A stretch of DNA of 64,000 bases, taken from Branchiostoma floridae. Lineage: Eukaryota; Chordata; Leptocardii; Amphioxiformes; Branchiostomatidae. The notes below the pieces were generated by a model. It was not told the origin of the DNA and did no database searches. It saw only the letters and a program-made list of their open reading frames with translations. The stretch spans positions 315,678 through 379,677 of the forward strand of contig NC_049985.1 in assembly GCF_000003815.2 (NCBI RefSeq), read 5' to 3'. Of this stretch, positions 1 to 11,900 are shown one piece after another (the first letter of the stretch is position 1; each line of letters starts with the position of its first letter). Made by a program: the position numbers and the translations under genes.

Positions 1-3000
1 GAAAAGTAACACAGCTATCATTACTGAATTATCCTTTTGGTGGACGACGAAATGCTTTATTTTGGAGAAAAAAAACATTTAGAATTTTACGACAGTTTCT
101 TGTCGGGAAGGGAACTTTGCCATCCAAAGTCTGTGATTTTCTATTTTTATTTCGTGTTGATAGGATCTGCTTCAATTTGTCTTGGACAGACAAAGGTTTG
201 GCTAAACACTTCGGACAGTTAGGGATCAGTTCAAAAATAAAACTGACTTTGGAAACCGTTTTAACGTTGGAGTTTAGTTCATTACAATCAGTCAAATCTG
301 AGTCTAATTTCTCGTCCTTAAAAAGAGGTGAGCTCTACAGTTTTTATTTGAAGTCCTGTGCTTCGTTTCAAAAACTTATTTGAAGCAAAAAAAGAAAAAA
401 AAGAACCTCAAAAGATGGAAGAGATACTGAAGCAGATTAAAAAGCGTCCTCCTTTTTTTTTTTTCGTTTATATTTTTTACTTTCGTTGCTGAACGAAATG
501 CCCGGAAAATTTTCTCGTTGCTGACACTGTTTCTGTGCATCTGATGAAGGTACAACTGTTGATGGTACTGGTAGGTGCAAGTACGGGTCGGTCACGCTCG
601 GTAAAATTTTCTACGTGTATACCGTTTTGAGATCTGCACTGTTTTAAAGAAGCTGTGCTGACTGTTGAAGTCGATGCAGACTGTCCATTGGTGGGTGCCG
701 CGGCAACCTGCAATTGATAGAGGTTTGAATTAAGAATGACAGCCTGGCTCCATGCCAAGGAAAACTTGTTTATGGGTCTTTGAAAGAGGCCAAGGGCTGG
801 AAGTGGTCGTAAATACTCTGCATGTGTTGTCGTGGCAGTATGTGTTGACTGCCATTAAAAAAATGTCACTGGACTTTGTGGAATTTTTTTGCAACTTGAC
901 GTAGTACCAAACCAAATATGATGACATATTTGTTTTCAAACAAATCTGAATCGGTATCAAACATGTTACACGTTTCAGCAATGTCTTTTAGTTGTATATA
1001 ACACAAATTTTATTGAACATTTCTCAAATTTTATCCACAGCCCCTACACCCCATGAACAACAACAACAACACAAATTTTATGGACTGCAAGGAATAGGCT
1101 TCAACAGTCAAAGCTTCCTTCACTTTATTTGTTGTTGGCTGTAGTTCTGTATCATGTCACTGTAAGTCTGTGGATAGTTATGGGTACACAGGGGCTGACG
1201 TATTCCCGAAAACTTCCAGGTTTCGTGATATTGATAATTAACCCTTTTTACAGATCGTAACCTCAAAACAACACCTCGCAACAACATTCTGACATTTGAT
1301 TCAGTACCACACTGTAAATGCCGAAACTTTCGCAGTGGTTTTGTGTCATGTTAGGACAGAAAAGGGGATCAGCAGTGTTTAAATTTGCACTTGGAACAAT
1401 TCTAAATCATAGTAGTAAAACATATGGAGAACATATATTTGTAGAGTCACAACATGGCAATGGAGAAGGCACAGTAAAAATGAACCACTGCAAAAGTTTC
1501 ACATTTTACAGTATGTATTAATACTAATATCTACATCAACAAAGCAGTATTATGCCTCATGTTATGAGTATTATGGGTTATATTTGTGCTGGTGGGATCA
1601 GAATATTTTGAAGTAAATGTCATATTGACAGCTAGAAATATCAGGGAGGCTTGACTTATGAAACTCAAATCGTTAAGTCAATGGAGTGTTTTATGTGGAC
1701 CAATTTTCAAGTTGAGAAATCGGTTCGAACATAACACCAGTTTTTATATAGGACAGAATATGTTCAACATTCTTGTCAAAAGGATGAACATTGAAAGGTA
1801 CAAAATGTACAAATGGTCTTGACATATTTTCGTGTATTTTGATCCCAGAGCTTTTATATATCCATCCGAAGAAAGCACATCGCTTTGACAAAAGCGCAGT
1901 TCAATCGACATTACGAGCAAACCGTTGTACCTGTACCTAGTCATCCGTGCTTACACTGATGTATGCAAAGCAGGCCCTGCTGTGTTTTTATGAGTACAAC
2001 GGGTGTGGCAAGCATGCCATTGTTTCCAAAAGGCAAAAGAGAAAAGGCTGAGAAGTGTTGAGAAATGGTGCCGACACTTGGCCTCATGCAATGAGAAGGT
2101 TTTACCTGCTTTAGCTGCGATTTGTTATGCTGAGGGAAAAACTACCAAGGGAAATTATGATGTCCAGGGAACTCTGTGTTTGCTACAAGTAGCTCATTCT
2201 CCTTTAAATTGATGGTAGTGAGACGTATACAAAGAAACGCCAGCAAAAATACTGCTACTACTGTCAGTTAGTCTATACAGACTATGACATTACGCAAAAA
2301 AAGCACTCAAAAAGAGAGGAGATACAATGTTTGACAAAAAGTAAAAACAATGTTTTGTACATATAAAATTGTACATAAAAAAACACTAGTGTTCAGACAT
2401 GTTAATTTAAAACACTTAAAGTGTAAAATTTCTCAAAGCATGACAGATGAGTAATGATAAGGACAATGTAAAATTTTGATTTGAAATATGATAGTGATGA
2501 CAATAATATTCTATAATCACATGTATTATCCCGGAGTACTTCAGAAATGCTTTTTACTTTTTCTCAAGAATAATAAGACGATGTAATTAATATGCAGGAG
2601 AATGAGCTCAAATTTTTTTAAAGTTTCAAAAAAATAAACAGTAATGTAAAGTTTAGATCAGTTCAGTGTAGACTACAAAGCTTGTGGAATTGAAACCCTT
2701 TTAAATTGAAAAGAAAAGCACATATAGATCCTTCAAGATGATTTCTCGACAACAAAGCTTAAGAATAAAAAGTTATTCCTGGAAAGAAAGAAAAAAATAA
2801 ACTAGGACATGACAATTTCCCTTGGCTGTTTTAAGCATGCTCACATGAAACAACAACAAAAAAGAAGAAAATGCAAAGGAACATCTTTATTGTGCAAAAA
2901 AAAAAAGAAGTTAGAGAAAAAAATTGCATGTATTTTGCTGATTCAAGGTTGTGCTACCCACCTGAATTGCTGTATGATTGTACGCCCCTGAACCTTGTTG

Positions 3001-4350
3001 GGGGCAGCTAACTTTGAACTTGGGCGTCTGTTACGGCCATTCAAACACAGCTCTTAAGTGGTACAGGCTTAGGCCCTTTTGGACAGTTTTATTTCTTCTA
3101 ACTATGCACTTCAGTTTACATTTATAGTATACTTGACATTTAAACACAGCTTTAAGTGGTACAATCGTAGGCCCTTTTGGACAGTTATATTTCTTCAAGT
3201 ACACACTTCAGTTCACATTTAAACTTGACAAGGTGGGGAGAAGGGCAAGCAATTTTTCCCTGCATACATACAGAATCTTTCTACAATAGCCTCGCTTTGT
3301 TTGTACCTAGTGTGCCCCAATATAGGTCAACAGCAAACCACATTATACTAACTAGTCTTACAAACTGAAAATCGGGTACCATTTATTCAAAAGGCCTAGT
3401 ACAAGTGCACTGATGTCAAACGTTTAAAAAAAAACTTGTGACATAGTCAGCCAAAGTTTACAGTTAATAAAGCAAACATGTCGGTTGTAGAAGAGATTTC
3501 TGCTTTCTAAGGGAAAGATGAAGGGCCTAGAAGAGAGTCCTGAACCTTTGTCTCAAGTGCCAGCATGCATATTTGAACTTCTACTTGTTTACATGACATT
3601 ATACATGTACATACATACATATAACAAGCCTGCACCAGAAAGCAGCTCAATTGGAAGAAATCCAACTCTTATTCTTAGCTGTCTATTTGGAAGACATCCA
3701 ACTCTGGCAGTAAACAGGAAATATGTCACTTAACAACTGCTTTCTCCTGCAAAGCTATGGGAATCATTTGGACGCCTTAACTCGATTAATACGATTAAGC
3801 CGGAACCAAAGTATTTCATATATATTTCAAGGATAAATGCCCTGTACGTGAAGGCATCTGTAAAAAGATATGGCACATAAAATGATTCCCAGTGTGTTTA
3901 AGACAATTTCATGTCAGACTCAGTCTGAGTCAAAGGAAACCAATGTTTGAACTTTCTACCATTTTGTAGTCTGAAAACAATTTCAAGTTGCATGTTTTTT
4001 ATTCCAAAAGGCATCTATATTTCAAATGTTGTGTGCTATGTAAATGATAGAGCAATGTTTTGCTTAGTACTCTGTTTACACTCAGTACGATTTATGGTCA
4101 AGCGGATCAGAATTAAATGGAAGCAATGTTAGGACAGCCTGCTTCAAAAGGAAACTATCCTGGGGTGAACCCAATGTCCAAATATACATACCAGTGAGTC
4201 AGTGTCCTTGTAACAGGATACTGTAGATTGTTCTGGAAGGACCCTGGCAGCTGTACGGATGACACAGATTTTCAGGATGTCTTCATGTTGACTTTCAACT
4301 AAACTGATCATCTTTTACGAGGTGGGGAGAGTATAGGATTGAGGCCTAAG
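1..4350. other. No gene recognised; AT-rich non-coding DNA
   Basis: I see no open frame here with codon structure, splice sites or similarity I recognise. The frames present are short and AT-driven. The stretch has homopolymer A/T runs and two near-copies of a motif reading ACACAGCT(C)TTAAGTGGTACA around 3046 and 3145. The transporter gene that starts at 8980 lacks its first exons, and I did not find them here. Confidence 0.5.
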
Positions 4351-4450
4351 NNNNNNNNNNNNNNNNNNNNNNNNNNNNNNNNNNNNNNNNNNNNNNNNNN
4401 NNNNNNNNNNNNNNNNNNNNNNNNNNNNNNNNNNNNNNNNNNNNNNNNNN
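4351..4450. other. Assembly gap of exactly 100 N
   Basis: The run of exactly 100 N follows the usual convention for a scaffold gap of unknown size. The true missing length could be much larger. It lies upstream of the transporter gene, whose TM1-TM2 exons are absent from the window, so they may be lost here. Confidence 0.95.
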
Positions 4451-6032
4451 GTGTGCATTGCACAGATTAAATTTCAGATACTGTTTGATAGATAGAGCAT
4501 ATTGCACAATCCTGTGCAAAGACGTTAAGAGAAACAAGAAGTGATGATACACTTAAGTTTTATCAATTTTTGAAGACATCAGTGCCAAGTCTTGTTGTTG
4601 ACAGAATGTCAGCTTTGACCTTGGAATGCAGCCAAGGTCAGTTGGAAGGAAGACAGATAGCAAGGGTCCTCTGGTGTTGCAGCAGTTTTGTAATACGATA
4701 TTTAGATGGTTCTGGAAAGGATGAGGCAGATGAGCAGATGGCAATGGTGCCCGAGGGTTTCTGACAAATTTTCTACATTAAGGTTTTGCTGATGAACTTA
4801 TGTCAGGAGGGTTGAAACCAAAATGGCAAATTCATGCAAGTGTGCACCACGATTCTATTACATATTCATTAAAAGACTTGAGTACAAAGTCTTGTTAGGG
4901 TTCTTTGTAGAAATGTAGAGCAATATGAGAGGGGTGCTATACTATATAATTATTATAGTAACTCTGTAGAAAAAGGAACACAACAAATTTTGATGAACAT
5001 GAGAATTTTAGATTTGAACAGTGAAAACACGAACGATGTAGCGCCAATATCTGATAACAATTCCTATGGGAGAGCTGTGTTAGTCCCAAGTTCAAGTTGC
5101 TGACAGTTGCCCCAGTTTCAAACCTGGAACAAAGCCAAGTTCGTGTGAATAGCAGATGCAGACAGATTACGCCAGGGTCACATGTTAACCCAGTGGATGG
5201 TTGCTGATGCTCCAGATTTGTGGCTAGATATTTGACCTCTTTGGTGTGGCGCAATACTTCAAATATAGAAATCAAAGCTGTCATGATGATATTGGCACTC
5301 AATGGAAGCTGCTTGAGGGATTGTTTTTCGCCAAAGCTGCTATATATGATGTAGACATACTCCATGGGTGTCCAGATACTACTATTTGTAGATTCCAGAC
5401 TGCATGGGTGTCCATATACTACGGTTACATGTACATGTAGGTCAGTTTGGGGAAGGGTGGCTTGACTAGGGTCAAGGGAGGGAAAATTGTCTGCATTATA
5501 TACGTGTTTTTGTTAAGGTTCAGAAAGATTTTGAAAATAAAGTGGTGTTAGACTTGTGCGCTGCAGACTTGAAGTTGAAGGATACACTTCTCTAGAGTGG
5601 AATTGTATGGGTTTATCAGATGAGTTAACTTACAATTGTGAATAACTTCTTTTGAGGCCGTTCCAAAACTGCAAAAAAAAACTAGAAGACATGATTTTAG
5701 GGCTGCAAAATTGCAACTTTTAAAAGAATGGGAAAAAATTGCTAGAAATAATACAAGAGAGGTAAATACATTTCCAGACATAATGAAAAAAAAATTATTA
5801 AAAAGTTCAAAGCTTGAAACTGCAATGCTCCTGCATTTCCAACCAAAGCTGCTAGAGATCTGTCTACCAAAGAAAATCATGACCATAGCATGAAATATGA
5901 AAACAGGAAGTTCCACTGCAGTACCAAAGAAAGGCAATAAGGGGCCCAAAATCTAATTGTTACTTCCTTGTACCAACCCCTACACATTGTACCAAATATC
6001 ACAAAGATCTGTCTTTGACTTGCTGTGTTGTC
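4451..6032. other. No gene recognised
   Basis: There are open frames up to 142 codons on the minus strand (for example 4937-5365), but they show no domain or codon bias that I recognise and no clear splice context. I treat them as chance. Confidence 0.45.
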
Positions 6033-6425
6033 TTGCCCACAAACAAACAAACTGACACCCAAAAACGTAACCCTCAAATCGAAAGTAAAAAGTTGAGTGC
6101 CACATAACTTACGGGCTGACTGTTGCCCACAAACAAAGAAACTGACACACATTTGCACCCAAAAACGTAACCCTCAAAGCAAAAGTAAAAAGTTGAGTGC
6201 CACATAACTTACGGGCTGAGCGTTGCCCACAAACAAAGAAACTGACCCACATTTGCACCCAAAAACGTAACCTTCAAATCAAAAGTAAAATTAAAAAGTT
6301 GAGTGCCACATAACTTACGTATTATGTTGCCCACAAACAAACAAACTTGCAGATACCCAAAAATGTAACCTTCAAAGCGAAATTAAAAAGTTGAGTACCA
6401 TATAACTTACGGGCTGAGCGTTGAA
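6033..6425. repeat. Four-copy ~100-bp tandem repeat containing splice-donor-like motifs (minus strand)
   Basis: Units begin with TTGCCCACAAACAAA at about 6033, 6123, 6223 and 6327 (periods near 90, 100 and 104). Each unit ends in CATAACTTACG, which on the minus strand reads CGTAAGTTATG, a good splice-donor motif. The last donor (GTAAGT at 6405-6410) follows a short open frame. The array therefore resembles the junction minisatellites in the neighbouring transporter gene, but whether a real exon ends here is unproven. Confidence 0.75.
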
Positions 6426-6450
6426 TGGCCGTAGCAAGCATTAGGACCAT
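6411..6450 (-). CDS. Possible first coding exon, unknown gene (weak)
   Basis: On the minus strand an ATG at 6450 sits in a good context (GTGCCATGG). It opens a short hydrophobic frame, MVLMLATAIQRSA, that ends at a GTAAGT donor. This could be the signal-peptide start of a gene running toward position 1, or it could be chance. No second exon was found. Support is only the start context, the donor and the junction-type repeat beside it. Confidence 0.2.
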
Positions 6451-8979
6451 GGCACGTGGTCACTGGGACTTCCTCTCAAGTGTGATGCAGAATACCAATG
6501 TTACTCCACAATCTCACTGATCGTATCCTCTGTGTGGCTGTGTCCATATATAGGTGTGATACTACATTTCTAGGAGACACCCTACTATCTAACACACAGG
6601 GCCTAACTTTAAGGCCCCCGGACTACGTAGCATTGTGCAACCAAGCCAAGCCGCTCGGTCTGCTTCTGTGACGCAGTGGTGGCGAGACGGAGGCTAACCG
6701 CATGAGGGATGTGAGAGTGACAATAATACATGTGATGATGATGCCAATGTATACTACAGGTACAGGTAACGCACAACATCCACTCCTGGTCTGTAAAAAT
6801 GCTGTTGATGTTGATATTGTTGATGTTGCTATTGCAGAGTGACGCACTGACTAATCCTACACTTGGATCTTATAGGAACAACCCTCCTCTCCGCAGGCCA
6901 GGGTTAAGGCTCTGCGAAAAGGCGAACCATTGGGGACAAGTGCGCACGCATGATCCTCCGAACTACCGGCCCGTTGATTGGCCCGCACGCCTCGTGGGTA
7001 TGCCATGTCGAAAAGTGTCCCCCAGGAATTTGCTAGGTCGTGATGATGATTATGATGATCGTACTGTACTGTTTTCTCCTGCGCTATTTCGGTATGGTTC
7101 TTGTGTCTTGTGAGTCACTACTCTTCGCATCCTCTACTGGTGTAGATTATAATCTCTCTGAGCATGGCAATAGCAGTCTTCTATGGGTGAGCTTTGCACT
7201 AAAATCACGGATCAGATAGAGAAAACATTCTCAGCTTTTCTATGACTATGGTTCAGTGCAGTGTGATGTGTTGATGCCGATGTAGTGCACACAAGGTGGT
7301 CAGTTGCAACTTCAACGCAATTCTGACTTTCCTTTGCTCCAGCCTTCGCACTGTGTGCTAAATTCTTTTCGTACCTTTATCGCGTTCCTCAAGTAACAAA
7401 AGGATCGATATATTCTGATAGATACAAACATTTATCAGGAACTGAGAATGGTAATTTTGCTGTACAACAGCTCCCCCTGGCAATGAGCCCAAGAAGTACA
7501 ATCAAATACGAAATATGTCTAGTAAGGAAAGCCTAAGTCCAGGCTTTACCAATCCAGAAATGGCATATCCTTCCTTTAACTACATTGTACACGTCTGAAA
7601 CAAGGTCTTATCGATAGACAGGATGCAGTTCTTTTTTTACAACCAAAAGTAAAATTCATGGCAACACTTTGTAGTTATTCTGATGCTTTCCTCAGCGCAG
7701 GAATGACTGCAGGTAAAGGCTAAAATCGGCTGCTGTGTAGTGTGTTGCTCAGCTGGATTTATCTTCAAGTATTATGGAGTTTTTTCATAGGCATAGTAGG
7801 ACTTTGGTTTAATAAGACACGTTGCCCCAGTTAACAATAAGATGGCTTTTGGAAGAGAGTTTGTTATAGTGCGTGTGTCGGTTTTCCCAGGGACGGTCTT
7901 TAGGAAAGGAAAGAAAAGGATAGAAACATCTACCTAGATCCAACTTCGACTCATTGAAGAGCTGGTTATACATATTTTTGTACATTGGAAGTACCCTTTA
8001 TTTGGTTGGCAGGGAATGGCAAATCTGTTCTGAAGTTTTTGTGTGGCTACAAAACAGGAAGGTTGTGAAGGAAACTCCAAGAGCATGAGAAGAAATTTCT
8101 TTAAGGTTTTCAAGTCCAATGTCAGTTAGGAACGGAAAACGCGGAAGTTAAACATGGCTTGAAGCATGAAGGTTCCTAGCTGCAGTGGTTGGAACGTTAG
8201 TGTCTTGTCAAAACACCATGGAAGAATCGTACATAATAAACCACCCACAGCATGTATATATATAGAAATTGCGAACTTTCTCAACATGGCATACCCACGG
8301 TAGATCTGTTTTGTTTCCATCTTCCTCCTACTCCGGACGGAATTGGAGCCTCTCGATATAACCGCCCCTTTCGTTATTATAAGACAGGTCTCTCTAACAT
8401 TGGACACATACAAGTAGGAATGTCGCAACGCGGTGACACTGCTGGGGACTGGGATGGGTGAACTCTGAACTCTGACCCCTCATGGGGCCACTTTGAGGTG
8501 TCATCACCATCTGCATGAAAGATAGAATGATGATGGTTGTCTTGTGTCGCTTCTGACTCCATTCGGCATCATTTTTACGATCAGAAAAAAAAAAGAGTCG
8601 AAAAGTACCTACCAACTTACCTATCGAACAGTAAACATACTTCAAACACATACAAACAAAACTACAAGAAATAAAGAAACACAGTCAATTTTCAAGTACA
8701 AATTGGTGGTAGCTGAATTTTGACTGTTTGCCAAAAGAAATGCAAGGTACAAATTTGGTGCAAAACAGTCCAAAATTGTTTCCCACGGCTTGTCTTTTTT
8801 GATAATCTGAACGACAAAATTAACGCAACTAAAAACGTGTTGTAACGTCGCTTGCCTGCATATTGACTTGACCCCTCTAAGTGGCCATGCATAGTGATGA
8901 GGTGGTGGTAACAAAAGAACATGTCCGCCTATGTGTCCGTGCCGCACGGCTAACTCCCGTACCTTCGACCGCCCCCCAG
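6451..8979. other. Upstream/intronic DNA, no exon recognised
   Basis: I searched for the conserved TM1-TM2 exon of the SLC6 family (a GNVWRFPY-type motif) on the plus strand and did not find it. There is a GC-richer block at 6600-7050 with no protein similarity I recognise. It may be a degraded repeat. Confidence 0.4.
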
Positions 8980-11900
8980 GGATCGGCTATGGCATGGTGG
9001 TCGTGTCAGGGCTGGTCTGTATTTACTACAACGTAATTATCGCCTGGACTCTGCACTTCCTATTCTCATCGTTCACCTCGGCTCTGCCCTGGGCCTCCTG
9101 CGACAACGCCTGGAACACCGAGAACTGCACCCTGGCCGCCAACCATTCCGCGCTCGACGAGAACGTCACTCGCATCTCACCCACACAGGAGTACTGGAAG
9201 TAAGTCGTTAATGTTCAATTATGGTAAAGGTATACATGTAGATGTATCTGCAGCTACATTTTGTACATTTGTGGAACTGCATCTTGACTGGAGGAGAACA
9301 TCATCCATAGCTAACCTACACATGAGTACTGGTTAAATGTTGAATTAAGGTAAAGGTATAGTTACTTTAAGCTACATTTGTGGAACTACATTTGTGGCTA
9401 CTCATCAAAAAAACTCAGAAAAGAAAATTAAACACAGCCTTCCTATAAAGTTTAAATCCCTGACTTTTTCTGTGCTCTGTGTCCCCAGTAACCGTGTGCT
9501 GGGCATTTCGGCCGGTATCGAGGAGACCGGAACCATCCAGTGGGAGCTGGCGCTGTGTCTGCTGGGAGCCTGGGTCGTCGTCTTCTTCTGCCTCTTCAAG
9601 GGGATCAAGTCATCTGGAAAGGTAACTTATACAAACTGCTGCATTTGTAATAATGCATGTCAAGGTGTGTACTTTCCTATGATTGTGCTTAGGATATGGA
9701 TCAAAGCACCCACACTTTGGAAACAGAATTATTTTGCATAAAAGCACTAATAAAAAGTTGTGCAGGATTGGCAGAAAGAAGTCAAGCTCAAGCAGTAGCT
9801 TTGAGTGTTTGCATCTGTCATCAGGATCAAGTACCATCACTCAACAATGGCTAGATGGATTGGTTTTTGGTGTGTTGATAGGTTGTGCCAAAAACTGTTA
9901 ATGATTACATTTTGGGCCCCTGGCAGCTTTGGTGGGTACTGCAGTAGAACATCTGGTGTTGATACCTTTCTTCTGTCTGTTTAGGTTGTGTACTTCACAG
10001 CCACCTTCCCCTACATGATGCTGATTGTGCTGTTTCTGCGTGGGGTTACCCTGGAGGGTGCTGGGAAGGGTCTGGTCTACTACCTGACCCCGGACTTCAG
10101 CCGACTGGCCGACTCACAGGTGGGCTGGGGTTTATCTTTGTGTGTGTTATTGAGTTTGTGTCTGTGTGTGAATACGTATGCGTGTGTGTGTGTTTGATGT
10201 ATTGTGTAGGAGGTAAAAGTCTTCCCATGTGTTGTCAATCCATCTCTAACACTCAAAGTTACAGACAGGACTGAAACTTCACATTAACATCATGTATACA
10301 TGGAAAAACTGAATTGTTGTCCAGACGGATTAACAACAGACGTTAAACCGGATAGTTAGTGAGTGAGTTGTCCAAAATTCATAAGGCACACATTTACGAT
10401 CAGTGTTTGTGGTGAAGTGCATTATACACAATTCAGCCTGTGGGCTGTTTTACAAATAAACTATTCTGTCTTTGAAAGCAGTGGGATTGAACATTGACAT
10501 GTCAAATTTATCTTTCAGGTGTGGTACGACGCTGCCTCCCAGATCTTCTACTCCCTGGGGATCGCTTTTGGTGGGACCCAAGTCATGGCCAGCTACAACA
10601 AGTTCAACAACAACACCCACAGGTGAGAGCTCCAGGGATTTCGTACTTGGTAACTGATAAACTGTCACCAACCAGTCTTTTAAAAAAAGCGCTTTTTAAT
10701 AAGAAAGCTAGACACAATGCGTGGCTGGGGAATTCCAGTTTTTCGCTTTCAAGACACATTCTTACTATCATCGCACTCGGACATGTGGATACTGTGATTC
10801 TGTGGTAACTTCATTTTAGCAACAATTATTTGATTTCTCGGAGGCCAGCAAGAAAAACTGTTCTCATCGCTGAAATTAAATCCTGTGAGCTACTCTCTTT
10901 CACCCAAACAGCTAAAACTACTGAATGCCAGCAAATGGGTTTACAGTACTCCAGTAAGACCTGAATTTTAAACAGTAACTGAAGTAAGCTGTTATATCTT
11001 GTGCACCACTGACTTTTGACTCAGATGTGTTGATATAACATTCACTAAGACATTGCATGAACTGTTGTGTTTTAGGGACTCTGTGTTCATCGCCCTGAGT
11101 AACTGCTGCACCAGTGTGTTTGCCGGCGTGGTGGTGTTCTCGATCCTGGGCCACATGGCTCACAAGCTGGACATGGACGTCAAGGATGTGGTTGCAAACG
11201 GTACACAGATTTCTTTATCTTCCTGTAATGCACCAAGTCATGGAATATAAGACCTGAGAGGTTTAGATTTCTGTGTCTGATGTATATATCGTGGAAATTG
11301 ATTTTGGCAATGGTTAATAGATCATAACTTCACTCAAAACGCTAAAAAGTCTTCACTCCAGGTTTTCAAGCAGCTATGTCTGTGTTTACAGTCTGTCAAG
11401 GCCACACGCATTGATGTCTTAACACACTCCCTTGGTCTGAACTCTGTAGCCTGGTAACTGCAATTTGGAGTTGGACTTGCTAATGCAGCCACTGGTTCGT
11501 TCAACATCAGTACACTATTGTAAACACCACCCTTTCCCCTTCAGGCCCTGGCCTTGTGTTTGTTGCGTACCCGGAGGCCCTGACTCTGCTGCCCGTCGCA
11601 CCACTGTGGTCTTGTGTTTGTGTGTAGTTTGTAATGTTAACCTGTAGATATAGAACAGTAAGGGCTAAAGAATGCCATTTTTTCCTGTGACAGGCCCTGA
11701 CCTTGTGTTTGTTGCGTACCCGGAGGCCCTGACCCTGCTGACCGTCGCACCCCTGTGGTCTTGTGTTTGTGACATACATGTACATGTACAGTACTTCCTA
11801 TTGTTGATCAGCAAGGTTACACTGCTAACTGCTCCCCTTTCCCCCTTTAGGCCCCGGCCTGGTGTTTGTTGCGTACCCGGAGGCCCTGACCCTGCTGCCC

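Noticed and set aside
4937-5365. 142-codon minus-strand frame as a gene
   Set aside because: It is AT-rich and has no recognised domain, signal or splice structure; chance is the best explanation.
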